Notes: generated by a model from the sequence alone, not told the origin. A stretch of 64,000 nucleotides of DNA from JAWKJY01 sp041393535 (GCA_041393535.1 JAWKJY010000003.1:186001-250000); one strand, 5' to 3'. Positions 1 to 8,208 are shown, numbered from the stretch's first letter. Numbers and translations: made by a program.

Positions 1-60
1 CAGCGGATCACCGACTACGTCGCCGGCATGACCGATCGCTTCGCCCTCGCATGGCCATGA
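1..60 (+). CDS. dgt: dGTP triphosphohydrolase-like protein, C-terminal end (partial)
   Basis: Only the last 19 codons are inside the window, ending in TGA at 58-60. The readable tail contains ITDYVAGMTDRFAL, which resembles the conserved C-terminal end of the Dgt/HD-domain deoxyguanosinetriphosphate triphosphohydrolases. The dnaG start codon overlaps this stop, and dgt directly before dnaG is a common actinobacterial arrangement. Family assignment rests on this short motif and on context, so the call is moderately sure. Confidence 0.6.
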   Translation, partial: QRITDYVAGMTDRFALAWP

Positions 61-1709
61 TCGCCCGCGCCTCGATCGAGGCGGTGGTCGAGGCGGCGGA
101 CATGGTCGAGATCGTCTCGGCCCGCACGCCCCTGCGGCGCCAGGGCGGCGACCGCTGGATGGGGCGCTGCCCGTTCCACGAGGAGCGGTCGCCGAGCTTC
201 TCGGTGAACGCCTCGCGCAAGCTCTACCACTGCTTCGGCTGCGGGGTCGGCGGCGACCTGATCCAGTTCGTCCAGGAGACCGAGGGGCTCGACTTCGCCG
301 GGGCGGTCGAGTGGCTCGCCGACCGGTACCGGATCCAGCTCGAGTACGAGGAGGGCGGGCCCGGCGCCGACCGCGACCGGGCGCGCCGCGACCGCCTGCT
401 CGCGCTGCTCGACCAGGCGGCCCGCTTCTACGAGCGTGCGCTCTGGGACTCCGAGCACGCGGCTCCCGCCCGCGAGTACCTGGCCGAGCGCGATCTGGGG
501 GAGGAGGTCTGCCGCGCGTTCCGCCTCGGCCTCTCGCCCGGCCGCGACCTGCTGCCCCGCAAGGCGCGCGAGCGGGGCTACACGCGGGAGGAGCTGCAGT
601 CGGTCGGCCTCGTCACCCGCGCCGGCAGCGACCCGTTCGCGGGCCGGCTCCTCTTCCCGCTCGCCGACGGCCGGGGTCGCGTGCTGGGCTTCGGCGCGCG
701 GAAGCTCCCGTGGGCGGACGACGGGCGGGCGAAGTACGTGAACTCGCAGGAGGGCGAGCTCTTCCGCAAGCAGACGATCGTCTACGGGCTGGACCGCGCG
801 CGCACGGCGATCGCCAGGGAGGGCCGGGCGATCGTGGTCGAGGGGTACACCGACGTGCTCGCGCTGCACCAGGCCGGGATCACGGCCGCGGTCGCCTCGA
901 TGGGGACCGCCCTGACCGAGCGGCAGGTGCGCGAGCTGAAGCGCCTCGCGAGCCGCGTCTACCTCTGCTTCGACGCCGACGCGGCCGGGCAGGCGGCCAC
1001 CCTGCGGGGCATGGAGCTCGCGATCGCCGAGGGGCTCGACGTGCGCGTCGTCGACCTGCCTCCCGGCAAGGACCCGGCGGACGCCGTCGAGGGCTTCGAG
1101 GCGCGGCTCGACGCGGCGTCCGGCTACCTCGTCCACCGCGTGCGGATCGAGCTCGACCGCGCGGCGACCCGCCAGGAAGCGTTCGAGCAGGTGCGCGCCG
1201 CGCTCGCCGGGGCGCCCGAGTCGCCCGACCGGCTCGACGCCGTCCGCCTCGCCGCCGATCGCCTCGGCCTGCCGGCCGAGATGCAGGCAGGCCTCGCGCC
1301 GGTCGCGCCCCAGCGCACCGGAGCGGTCTCCGCCCGCGTGCTGGAGGCGACCGACCGGCTCGAGCGCGACGCGATCGCGGCCTGCGTCGCCCATCCGCAT
1401 CTCGTGCGCATGCTGGCCGAGCTGGGGCCGGACGATCTCGCCGACCCCCGGCACCGGGCCGTCCGCGCGCACCTCGTCGAAGGCGCGCCGCTCGACGCGG
1501 CCACCACGGCGGTCGTCGCGGAGCTCGACGCACGCGCGGCCCAGGCCGCGATCGACGAGCGGACGGGCCAGGAACTCCTTCTGCGCCTGCGCGAGCGGCG
1601 CGTCCGCGCCGAGCTGGATCGCGAGAAGTCGACCGGCGACGGCGCCCGGATCGGCCAGCTGCAGGCGACGCTCGCCAGGCTGCGCGAGGCCGTCCGCGAG
1701 CTCGGCTGA
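51..1709 (+). CDS. dnaG: DNA primase DnaG
   Basis: Synthesises RNA primers at the replication fork together with the DnaB helicase. The N-terminus carries the CHC2-type zinc ribbon (C40, H43, C61, C64, around RCPFHEERSPSFS and HCFGCG). The catalytic core follows, with the TOPRIM motif EGYTD at 264-268 and the metal-binding D308/D310 in CFDADAAG. Residues from about 370 form the variable helicase-interaction region. At 552 aa it is slightly shorter than E. coli DnaG (581 aa). The start overlaps the dgt stop by 10 nt, so the pair is probably co-transcribed. ATG at 57 is an alternative start. Confidence 0.96.
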   Translation: MAMIARASIEAVVEAADMVEIVSARTPLRRQGGDRWMGRCPFHEERSPSFSVNASRKLYHCFGCGVGGDLIQFVQETEGLDFAGAVEWLADRYRIQLEYEEGGPGADRDRARRDRLLALLDQAARFYERALWDSEHAAPAREYLAERDLGEEVCRAFRLGLSPGRDLLPRKARERGYTREELQSVGLVTRAGSDPFAGRLLFPLADGRGRVLGFGARKLPWADDGRAKYVNSQEGELFRKQTIVYGLDRARTAIAREGRAIVVEGYTDVLALHQAGITAAVASMGTALTERQVRELKRLASRVYLCFDADAAGQAATLRGMELAIAEGLDVRVVDLPPGKDPADAVEGFEARLDAASGYLVHRVRIELDRAATRQEAFEQVRAALAGAPESPDRLDAVRLAADRLGLPAEMQAGLAPVAPQRTGAVSARVLEATDRLERDAIAACVAHPHLVRMLAELGPDDLADPRHRAVRAHLVEGAPLDAATTAVVAELDARAAQAAIDERTGQELLLRLRERRVRAELDREKSTGDGARIGQLQATLARLREAVRELG

Positions 1710-1790
1710 TCCCCGCACGGCAGCGCCCGCCCACGCCCCGGCGGCGGCGATAGAATGCGCTGGTCGCGCGCCGCTGGCGCCGGCGGACGT

Positions 1791-1863
1791 TCCCCGGTAG
1801 CTCAATTGGCAGAGCATCCGGCTGTTAACCGGAGGGTTACTGGTTCGAGTCCAGTCCGGGGAG
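1791..1863 (+). tRNA. tRNA-Asn (anticodon GTT)
   Basis: Cloverleaf of 73 nt. The acceptor stem TCCCCGG pairs with CCGGGGA, the anticodon loop is CTGTTAA with GTT at 1824-1826, and the T arm is CTGGTTCGAGTCCAG. No CCA is encoded. A TAGAAT -10-like box lies at 1751-1756, so the primary transcript would carry about 30 nt of 5' leader. Confidence 0.95.
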
Positions 1864-1932
1864 TAGGGAGGGGCCCGCGGCGCGGCCCTCGTCGTCTGGG
1901 GCCGGCGAGTTGCCTCGATCCGTGGCACGGTC

Positions 1933-1938
1933 TAGGCT
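1933..1938 (+). promoter_or_regulatory. -10 box (TAGGCT) ahead of a long leader
   Basis: TAGGCT matches the TAnnnT -10 form seen before many genes in this window. It lies exactly 6 nt before a GTG at 1945. The reading frame from that GTG (to 2469) is proline/arginine-rich and does not look like protein before residue 112, so I read this as a transcription start for a 5' leader rather than a leaderless gene start. Confidence 0.4.
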
Positions 1939-1944
1939 GGCCCC

Positions 1945-2277
1945 GTGACCGGGTCTCCCGAGCCCGTGCCGCGCGCCACCGGCCGTCGGTGCCGCGGGAT
2001 CCCCCTCGCTGCAGCGCGCCGCGGGGCGCCGCGCGGTCGGCCCCCGCGGTCGAGCCGCACGGGCCGGCCCCTCTCCCCGCCGCCCCAGTCCGTCCTCCTC
2101 GATCGCTATCGTTTGCCACCCCCGGGAAGGCCATCGGCCTATGCCCCGGATCGGGGAGGCCCATTGCCTCGTTTCGGCGCTTGTAGGGGAATGGGCGCCG
2201 CTGTGCAATATCGGTGTCGTCCACGGTTGCCTGCTGGCAACGGGCTGGGCGCCATCCGTCGCAGGGGGGTCATCCCG
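1945..2277 (+). other. probable structured 5' leader, no convincing gene
   Basis: This 333-nt stretch lies between the promoter-like box at 1933 and the small secreted peptide at 2278. It contains local inverted repeats: CCCCGGATCGGGG near 2143-2155, and CCCATT near 2160 facing AATGGG near 2189. I compared it by eye with the conserved cores of the TPP, cobalamin, SAM, glycine, c-di-GMP, c-di-AMP and fluoride riboswitches and found no match. An unassigned regulatory leader is possible. An unstructured UTR cannot be excluded. Confidence 0.25.
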
Positions 2278-2469
2278 GTGGTTCGGTCGAGGAAGCAGCT
2301 GCGGCTTCTGGTCACGACGCTCGCGGCTGCGGCGGCGGGCGTGACCGCGAGCATGGCGCAGGCTGCCGTCCCGGCCGGATCCGGCGGCCCCGTCCGCGCG
2401 CAGCCCGTCATGGGCTCGCCGGCTCCCGTGGTGCCGGCCAAGCGATTCCCGATCAGGCCGCGGCGGTAG
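2278..2469 (+). CDS. small secreted peptide upstream of a hybrid kinase
   Basis: A 63-aa frame opening with GTG, preceded by AGGGGGG at a spacing of 8 nt. The product has a classic signal peptide: a basic start (VVRSRKQLR), a hydrophobic LLVTTLAAAAAGVTA stretch and a probable Ala-x-Ala cleavage at AQA. Only about 33 mature residues rich in Pro, Val and Gly remain. It ends 3 nt before the start of the membrane kinase and is probably co-transcribed with it. I do not recognise a family. It could be an exported partner or signal for the kinase, but that is only suggested by position. Confidence 0.5.
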   Translation: MVRSRKQLRLLVTTLAAAAAGVTASMAQAAVPAGSGGPVRAQPVMGSPAPVVPAKRFPIRPRR

Positions 2470-2472
2470 GCG

Positions 2473-5388
2473 ATGCGTTCGGCCCACTGGAAGCTGTACG
2501 CGATCCTCGGCCTCGTCGCCGTCGCCGCGTACAACGCCGTTCCGGCAGGGCCCTGGAAGGACACCGTCCTCTACGCCTCGATCGCCGTCTCCGGCATCCT
2601 GGCGATCCTCGTCGGCCTCGGGCTGAACCGGCCAGGGCCCGCGGTCGCATGGGCGCTCTTCGCGTTCGGCCAGACCGCCTTCCTCGCCGGGGACATGACT
2701 TTCAGCGCGTTCCTCCACCTCGAGAGCCGGGAGGCGCCGCGCTTCGCGGACGTGCTCTACCTCAGCGGCTATCCGCTGCTCGCGCTCGGGCTCTGGCACG
2801 TGATCCGGGCCCGCAACCGCCGGATCGACTGGGCGAGCCTGCTCGACGCGGCGATCGTCTCGATCGGCGCAGGCGTGCTCCTGTGGGTCTTCCTGATCGC
2901 CCCGCTGTCGAAGGACCTGCCGACGCTCGACCGCGCGATCGCGATCGCGTTCCCGGTCATGGACCTGATCCTGCTCGCGCTCGCGGCGCGCCTGCTCTTC
3001 GCGCCCGGCGACCGGCCCACCTCCTACTGGCTGCTCTGCAGCTCGATCGGCGCGCTGCTCGCGGCAGACGTCCTCTACGACGTCGTCTCGCTCGGGCTCG
3101 CGCTGCCGCTCCAGTCGCTGCTCGACCCGCTCTTCCTGCTCGCGTACGTGCTCTGGGGCATGGCCGCGCTCCACCCGTCGTCGAGCGAGGTGGCGAAACC
3201 GGTCGCCGAGACCGGCGTTCAGGTCGGCTGGCGACGGATCGTCCTCCTGGGCGCCGCGTCGCTGACCGCGCCGGCGGTGCTCGCGATCGAGACCGCGCGC
3301 GACACGATCCCGGCCGGCGTCGCGATCGTCGCCGGCTCGGTGGCCCTCTTCCTGCTCGTCCTCGCGCGCCTCGCGGGGCTGATCCGCGGGCACGTCCGCG
3401 CGCTCGCACGCGAGGCCGTCCTGCGCGAGGCCGGCGTGTCGCTCGTCGCCTGCACGGACCAGGCGGAGATCCACGAGGTCGCCTACGAGGCGGCGGCGGC
3501 GCTCGTGTCGGCGCGCGCGGAGGCGGAGATCTGGCTCGTGCTCGGCTCGCCCGACGAGCCGACCATCGTCGACGTGGGCGGGCGTCCCGGCGTCCTCGAG
3601 CCGGCGCTCGTCGCCGCGCTGTACCGCGTCGGGATCGAGGACGCGTCGCGCCGGCTGCGCGGGTTCGACGGCGCCCTCACGGCAGCGCCGCTCGCGATCG
3701 GCGACGAGCTGCGCGGCTCGATCCTCGTCGTGACCCAGCGCGAGCTGCCGGTCGAGACGGCCGACGCGCTGCGGGCGCTGGCCCGCCAGGTCGCGCTCGC
3801 GCTCGAGAGCCAGCAGCTGAACGAGGAGCTCCTGCGCCGCCGCAGCGAGGCGCGCTTCCGGGCGCTCGTCCAGCACTCCTCCGACGTGATCACGGTCGTC
3901 GACCCGGCGACGACGATCCGCTTCCTCGCCCCGTCGATCGAGAGCGTGCTCGGCTACCGGATCGACGAGCTGCTCGGCAGCCGGCTGACGAAGCTCGCGC
4001 ACGCGGAGGACCAGCGCGCGGTGATCGACTGGTGCGCCGCGGCGGCCGCCGAGGACGGGCTGAGCGCGCCGCTCGAGTTCCGGGTGCTGGCGCACGACGG
4101 GTCATGGCGCACGATCGAGGCCGTCGCGAGCAACCTCAACGACGACCCGGAGATCGAGGGGCTCGTGCTCACGCTCCGCGACGTCACCCGCCGGCACGAG
4201 CTCGAGGAGGAGCTCCGCCAGGCGCAGAAGCTCGAGGCCCTCGGGCGGCTCGCCGGCGGCGTCGCCCACGACTTCAACAACCTGCTGACCGCGATCGAGG
4301 GCTACAGCGAGTTCGCGCTCTCGCGCCTCGCCGACGCCGACTCGGCCGCGGCGGGCGACATCGTCGAGATCCGCCGCGCAGCCGAGCGCGCCGGGGCCCT
4401 GACCCGGCAGCTGCTCGCGTTCGGCAAGCGGCAGGTGCTTCAGCCGCGCGTGCTCGACCTGAACTCCGTGCTGAACGGGCTCGAGCGGATGCTCGCCACG
4501 CTGCTCGGCGAGAAGATCCAGCTCCGGCTGCAGCTCGAGGCCGGCCTGGGGCGGATCAAGGTCGACCCGGTGCAGCTCGAGCAGGTGATCCTGAACCTCG
4601 TCGTCAACGCTCGGGACGCGATGCCCGAGGGCGGGCGGCTGACCATCGCCACGCGGACGGTCGAGATCGACGGCGAGTGGGGGCAGCGGCGCGACGTCGC
4701 CCCGGGCGAGTACGTGCGCCTCGCCGTCTCGGACACGGGCCACGGGATCGACCCGGTGATCCAGGCACGGATCTTCGAGCCGTTCTTCACGACGAAGGGG
4801 GACGGGCGCGGCACCGGCCTCGGGCTCGCGACGGTCCACGGGATCGTCCGGCAGAGCGGCGGCGACATCGAGCTCACCTCCGAGGTGGGCAACGGCACGA
4901 CGTTCGAGGTGCACCTCCCGTGCGTGCGCGAGGCCGCGGAGGTCGAGGAGCGCGCGGACGTGAACGGCGCGCCGCGCGGCACCGAGACCGTGCTGCTCGT
5001 CGAGGACGAGCAGATCGTGCGCACGCTCGTGACGATGATGCTCGAGCGGCAGGGCTACCGGACGCTCGTCGCGGCGGACGGCAAGGCGGCGCTCGAGGTG
5101 CTCCAGCAGGAGGAGGGGCGGGTCGACCTCGTCGTCACCGACCTCGTCATGCCGGAGATGGGGGGCCGCGAGCTCGCCGAGCGCCTCTCCACGGTCGCGC
5201 CGCAGATCCCGGTGCTCTTCGTCTCCGGCTACACGGAGGACCCGGTCATCCGCCAGGGCGTGCAGGCGGACGGGATCGCGTTCCTCGAGAAGCCGTTCAC
5301 CGCGGACGAGCTCGCGCGCAAGGTGCGCGAGGTGCTCGACGAGACGCGGGCTGTGGACGCCGCGCGCATGCGGGCGGCGTCGGCCTAG
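2473..5388 (+). CDS. membrane-bound hybrid sensor histidine kinase (7TM-like, GAF-like, PAS, HisKA, HATPase, REC)
   Basis: A 971-aa sensor kinase. Residues 8-290 hold about eight hydrophobic segments. A GAF-like region (about 305-445) and a PAS domain (about 455-580, EARFRALVQHSSDVITVV) follow. The phospho-accepting His is H599 in GGVAHDFNNLLTAI. The ATPase N box is at N712 (NLVVNARDAMP), and the G boxes include DTGHGID and GTGLGLATV. The C-terminal receiver has its phosphate acceptor at D890 (VTDLVMPEMGG). The autokinase and receiver should therefore form an internal relay, but no output domain or separate regulator is adjacent. It is the closest of the three hybrid kinases in this window to HK2 at 31971. 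The signal sensed is unknown. Confidence 0.9.
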   Translation: MRSAHWKLYAILGLVAVAAYNAVPAGPWKDTVLYASIAVSGILAILVGLGLNRPGPAVAWALFAFGQTAFLAGDMTFSAFLHLESREAPRFADVLYLSGYPLLALGLWHVIRARNRRIDWASLLDAAIVSIGAGVLLWVFLIAPLSKDLPTLDRAIAIAFPVMDLILLALAARLLFAPGDRPTSYWLLCSSIGALLAADVLYDVVSLGLALPLQSLLDPLFLLAYVLWGMAALHPSSSEVAKPVAETGVQVGWRRIVLLGAASLTAPAVLAIETARDTIPAGVAIVAGSVALFLLVLARLAGLIRGHVRALAREAVLREAGVSLVACTDQAEIHEVAYEAAAALVSARAEAEIWLVLGSPDEPTIVDVGGRPGVLEPALVAALYRVGIEDASRRLRGFDGALTAAPLAIGDELRGSILVVTQRELPVETADALRALARQVALALESQQLNEELLRRRSEARFRALVQHSSDVITVVDPATTIRFLAPSIESVLGYRIDELLGSRLTKLAHAEDQRAVIDWCAAAAAEDGLSAPLEFRVLAHDGSWRTIEAVASNLNDDPEIEGLVLTLRDVTRRHELEEELRQAQKLEALGRLAGGVAHDFNNLLTAIEGYSEFALSRLADADSAAAGDIVEIRRAAERAGALTRQLLAFGKRQVLQPRVLDLNSVLNGLERMLATLLGEKIQLRLQLEAGLGRIKVDPVQLEQVILNLVVNARDAMPEGGRLTIATRTVEIDGEWGQRRDVAPGEYVRLAVSDTGHGIDPVIQARIFEPFFTTKGDGRGTGLGLATVHGIVRQSGGDIELTSEVGNGTTFEVHLPCVREAAEVEERADVNGAPRGTETVLLVEDEQIVRTLVTMMLERQGYRTLVAADGKAALEVLQQEEGRVDLVVTDLVMPEMGGRELAERLSTVAPQIPVLFVSGYTEDPVIRQGVQADGIAFLEKPFTADELARKVREVLDETRAVDAARMRAASA

Positions 5389-5415
5389 CGCCGACGGGCC
5401 GGGCCCGGGGCGGCG

Positions 5416-5868
5416 TCAGTCGCCGACGACCTGGACGAGCCAGCGCCGGTCGCGCGACCGGTCGAGCTCGATGAAGAGCACGCGCTGCCAGGTGCCGAGG
5501 CAGAGCTCGCCGTCGCGGACGGGGATGCTCTCGCCGGCGGGGCCCATCAGCATGCCCATGCAGTGGGCGTGGCCGTTGCCGAACTCCATGTCCTCGGGGC
5601 AGATGTTCTCCGTCCGGAGATCCCAGTCGTCGTGCGCGTAGTACTTCTCGCTCGGCACGAGCCGGCGCATCAGCCGCGTGAAGTCCTCGAGGAACCCGCT
5701 CTCGAACTCGTTCACCCGCACGCAGCAGGTCGTGTGGGGCGAGTAGACGCACGCGATCCCGTCGCGCACCCCGCTCTCGGCGACGGCCTCGCGGACCTCG
5801 TCGGTGATGTCGCGCACCTCGAGCCCGCCTCGTGTCCGGAGCGTCCGCTCCGCCTGGAAGACCTTCAC
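5416..5868 (-). CDS. YjbQ/UPF0047 family protein (secondary thiamine-phosphate synthase-like)
   Basis: About 150 aa. The family signatures are readable: YSPHTTCCVRVNE, then DDWDLRTEN, NGHAHCMGMLMG and a final GTWQRVLFIELD. In solved members the conserved His residues bind a metal, and E. coli YjbQ has weak thiamine-phosphate synthase activity in vitro; the physiological role is not settled. I chose the GTG at 5868 because GGGAGGT sits 8 nt upstream. An ATG 27 nt earlier lacks a ribosome-binding site. It converges on the preceding kinase gene with a 27-nt gap. Confidence 0.88.
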   Translation of the reverse strand: MKVFQAERTLRTRGGLEVRDITDEVREAVAESGVRDGIACVYSPHTTCCVRVNEFESGFLEDFTRLMRRLVPSEKYYAHDDWDLRTENICPEDMEFGNGHAHCMGMLMGPAGESIPVRDGELCLGTWQRVLFIELDRSRDRRWLVQVVGD

Positions 5869-6018
5869 TCGCCTCGCACCTCCCGTTCGGCACACGGCAG
5901 AGGCCCGCGCGCTCGCCGGTATTGTTGCGGCTCCGTGCCGTTCGTGCCACGCCAGCCTAGCGCGCCCGTCCGGACGAGGCGGTGCGACGCCGTCGCGGGC
6001 ACGTCTAGGCTAGCCGTC

Positions 6019-6090
6019 GGGCCCGTAGCTCAGCGGTAGAGCAGCGGACTCATAATCCGCCGTGCCCTGGTTCGAATCCAGGCGGGCCCA
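6019..6090 (+). tRNA. tRNA with CAT anticodon (elongator Met or Ile2)
   Basis: A 72-nt cloverleaf: acceptor GGGCCCG/CGGGCCC with discriminator A, anticodon arm GCGGA-CTCATAA-TCCGC with CAT at 6051-6053, T arm CCTGGTTCGAATCCAGG. No CCA is encoded. A TAGGCT -10 box at 6006-6011 ends 7 nt before the tRNA, so transcription would start almost at the mature 5' end. Elongator Met and Ile2 (lysidine-modified CAT) cannot be separated safely by eye. Its 3' half is repeated at 8132-8176. Confidence 0.92.
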
Positions 6091-6113
6091 TCACAGAAAC
6101 AGCATGGTGGGTT

Positions 6114-6135
6114 GTGGTCGAGAGCAGTCGACCAC
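6114..6135. repeat. 8-bp perfect inverted repeat just downstream of the tRNA
   Basis: GTGGTCGA and TCGACCAC are separated by 6 nt and lie 24 nt after the tRNA end, at the left edge of the islet. No T run follows, so an intrinsic terminator is not obvious. It may be an operator, a transcription terminator or a relic of a recombination site. Confidence 0.45.
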
Positions 6136-6223
6136 GGCGTCAGGGCGGCTCGCGGCCGGCCGGATCCCGTCTTGCCGCAGGATGGGATGCGGACGGAGAC
6201 CAGGATGGACTAGGTGGTGGGTC

Positions 6224-6252
6224 TTGAGCTGCCGGGGCTTCGGTGATAGGTT
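6224..6252 (+). promoter_or_regulatory. sigma70-type promoter for the DUF3303 gene
   Basis: TTGAGC at 6224-6229 and TAGGTT at 6247-6252 are separated by exactly 17 nt. The start codon at 6288 lies about 35 nt downstream of the -10 box and has its own GAGGAG, so this transcript has a leader, unlike most genes nearby. Confidence 0.5.
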
Positions 6253-6287
6253 CGCCGCCCGACGCCCCTCGAATGAGGAGGCCCGCC

Positions 6288-6584
6288 ATGTTGTTCCACG
6301 TTTCCTGGGAAGGGATCGATCCGACGGAGGAGGGCCAGAAGCGGGGGATGGCGCTGTTCGAGCGGTGGCAGCCGCCGGAGGGCGCGGAGTTCCAGGGCTT
6401 CTATGGGTTCGCGGACGGGTCGGGCGGGTTCGCGATCGTGGAGGTCGATAGCGTTGCGGCGCTTTCGCGGACGATGGCGCCGTGGACGGCGTTCTTGCGC
6501 TTCGATGCTCGCCCGATCCTGCCGATCGAGGAGCAGACGGCGATCGAGGTCGAGGGGATCGCGTTCCGCGACTCCGTCGGCTGA
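6288..6584 (+). CDS. DUF3303-like small protein
   Basis: 98 aa. It resembles the DUF3303 family: an N-terminal strand (MLFHVSWEG), a central GFYGFADGSGGFAIVEVDS that matches the family's Asp-Gly-Ser-Gly-Gly-hydrophobic pattern, and an acidic end. Family members are predicted ferredoxin-fold (Dabb-like) proteins of unknown function. The ATG at 6288 follows GAGGAG by 7 nt. It sits alone between its own promoter and a strong hairpin. Codons such as TTG, GTT, TAT, CTT and GAT are more frequent than in neighbouring genes, which fits acquisition with the tRNA islet. The family call is by eye. Confidence 0.72.
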   Translation: MLFHVSWEGIDPTEEGQKRGMALFERWQPPEGAEFQGFYGFADGSGGFAIVEVDSVAALSRTMAPWTAFLRFDARPILPIEEQTAIEVEGIAFRDSVG

Positions 6585-6600
6585 CCGCATTGAGATGGCG

Positions 6601-6629
6601 ACGGCCCCGGTTGACTTGCCCGGGGCCGT
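6601..6629 (+). terminator. intrinsic terminator after the DUF3303 gene
   Basis: ACGGCCCCGG and CCGGGGCCGT form a perfect 10-bp stem with a 9-nt loop, followed by CTCGTTCCC. It lies 17 nt after the stop codon. Confidence 0.75.
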
Positions 6630-6847
6630 CTCGTTCCCATGACGCGACGGTCGGGCTCTAATCGTCTGTGACGTGAGTCCCGAACGTCAAGCGCAGCTCG
6701 GCGCCAGGCCCCTGCTCCTGATCATCGATCGCCGCGGCGTTCAGCGCGTCGAAACTGAGTCGCACCACCCCGGCTCGGAGAGAGGCGAGTGCGGCTCGAC
6801 GCGACAATGGCCGGGAAGTCACGCACAGCGGTTCGGTACCGCCACGG

Positions 6848-7792
6848 ATGCCCGGCCCGGCCGCGGACACGATGCTCGTGCGAGGCATGACGGACGCGGC
6901 ACCGCCACCCCCGACCTCGCTCGACGCGCTCCCGCCGCCCGCGATGGCTCGGCGGGCCGAGGACGTGGGCACGGCGAAGGCCGGTCTCGGCGCGCTCGAC
7001 ACGCTCGTCCTCGCCGCCCTCGCCGGCGCATTCATCGCGCTCGGCGCAGCGTTCTCGAACGCGGTGACGGCGGGCGGCGTCGACCTGCCGTACGGCGTCG
7101 CGCGGCTGCTGGGCGGGCTCGCGTTCTCGCTCGGCCTGATCCTCGTGGTCGTCGCAGGCGCCGAGCTGTTCACGGGGAACGCCCTGATCGTCATGGCGTG
7201 GGCGAGCCGCCGGGTGACGACCGCGAGGCTGTTGCGCAACTGGTCGCTGGTCTTCGTCGGCAACGCCGCCGGGGCGATCGCGACGGCCGGCCTCGTCTAC
7301 GCGGGCGGCGTGCACCGGTTCGGCGGCGGCTCCGTCGGCGCGCAGGCCATCGCGACCGCGGTGCACAAGACAGGGCTCTCGTTCGGTCAGGCGATCGCGC
7401 TCGGCGTCCTCTGCAACGGCCTGGTGTGCCTGGCGGTCTGGCTGACCTACAGCGCGCACAGCACCACCGACAAGGTGTTCGCGATCGTCTTCCCGATCAC
7501 GGCGTTCGTCGCTGCCGGCTTCGAGCACTCGATCGCGAACCTCTACTTCCTGCCCTACGCGCTGTTCGTCGAGCACGACGCCGCCGTCGCTGCCGCGACT
7601 CACGTGCCTGCTGGAGCGGGCCCGACCTGGGGCTCCTTCCTCGTCGACAACCTGCTGCCCGTGACGATCGGGAACGTGCTCGGCGGAACCTGCCTCGTCG
7701 CCGCCGTCTACTGGCTCGTCTACCTGCGCCCTGGGCGCGAGGTGCCGTCGTCCGACGACCCGCCGGCCACCGGTGGCGCGCCGCGGCGCTGA
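6848..7792 (+). CDS. formate/nitrite transporter (FNT) family channel
   Basis: An integral membrane channel for small monovalent acids such as formate or nitrite, normally a pentamer with six transmembrane helices per subunit. Here six hydrophobic blocks run from about residue 50 to 295. Family features include GAFIALGAAFSNAVT in the first helix, AELFTGNALIVM, NWSLVFVGNAAGA, GVLCNGLVCLAVWLT and GFEHSIANLYFLP, with the conserved His of the pore region in the last. ATGs at 6872 and 6887 are alternative starts; none has a clear ribosome-binding site. It lies alone inside the tRNA-bounded islet, without nirBD or formate lyase genes nearby, so the substrate is open. Confidence 0.88.
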   Translation: MPGPAADTMLVRGMTDAAPPPPTSLDALPPPAMARRAEDVGTAKAGLGALDTLVLAALAGAFIALGAAFSNAVTAGGVDLPYGVARLLGGLAFSLGLILVVVAGAELFTGNALIVMAWASRRVTTARLLRNWSLVFVGNAAGAIATAGLVYAGGVHRFGGGSVGAQAIATAVHKTGLSFGQAIALGVLCNGLVCLAVWLTYSAHSTTDKVFAIVFPITAFVAAGFEHSIANLYFLPYALFVEHDAAVAAATHVPAGAGPTWGSFLVDNLLPVTIGNVLGGTCLVAAVYWLVYLRPGREVPSSDDPPATGGAPRR

Positions 7793-8131
7793 GCCGCGGC
7801 ACGCCACGCAGCCGTCGCTCGCCGCCGACGGCCGGGCCGCCGGGACACGCCCGCGTCAGGCCCGCCAGTGCCGTGTCCATCCACTCCCAGACGTCGAGCA
7901 CATGCGTTGCCATGTCCATTTCTCCTGGGCTGGTCGCGGCAGCCAGGTCGCGGATCAGCCGCTGGTGCTTTCGGCGAGCGGCGTGAATCACGCCCACGCG
8001 CGCGCGAACGAAGGGTGCGCGTCCAGGCTTGCCGCGACTACCTGTAGTTCGTGGCAGGCCCGGTGCGGTAGAGATACTGGCTTCTTGCAGGAAAACGCAT
8101 CTCGGCGCAGCCTGCTCCAGTTGCGGTGCGT
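7793..8131. other. gene-free right part of the tRNA islet
   Basis: No convincing gene in about 340 nt between the FNT gene and the tRNA fragment. A minus-strand frame opening near 7913 has a good AGGAG but soon runs antisense to the FNT gene. I read the stretch as debris at an island edge. Confidence 0.4.
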
Positions 8132-8176
8132 GGACTCATGATCCGCCGTGCCCTGGTTCGAATCCGGGCAGGCCCA
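8132..8176 (+). repeat. direct repeat of the tRNA 3' half (candidate attachment-site copy)
   Basis: 45 nt running from the anticodon arm through the T arm and discriminator. It matches 6046-6090 of the CAT tRNA at 42 of 45 positions; the three differences are all transitions. Nothing upstream resembles the missing 5' half. This is the footprint left when an element integrates into a tRNA gene. No integrase remains between the copies. Confidence 0.8.
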
Positions 8177-8208
8177 CCTGCACCTCGGATCGCGCCGCCG
8201 CTGGCCCC

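Noticed and set aside
1945..2277. Leaderless gene starting at GTG 1945
   Set aside because: The box spacing is right, but the first 110 codons are Pro/Arg-rich without structure; only the end, with its own ribosome-binding site at 2278, looks like protein.
1837..4095. 752-codon open frame on the minus strand
   Set aside because: Runs antisense to the clear hybrid kinase and has only Arg/Glu/Asp/Leu-rich text; long antisense frames are expected at this GC content.
7497..7913. Minus-strand gene with a good AGGAG upstream
   Set aside because: After about 40 codons the frame is the antisense of the FNT channel and turns into Arg-rich text; possibly a truncated relic, not a supportable gene.
8132..8176. 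Second functional CAT tRNA
   Set aside because: No D arm or 5' acceptor strand can be built upstream, and the acceptor 3' strand is altered; it is a fragment.
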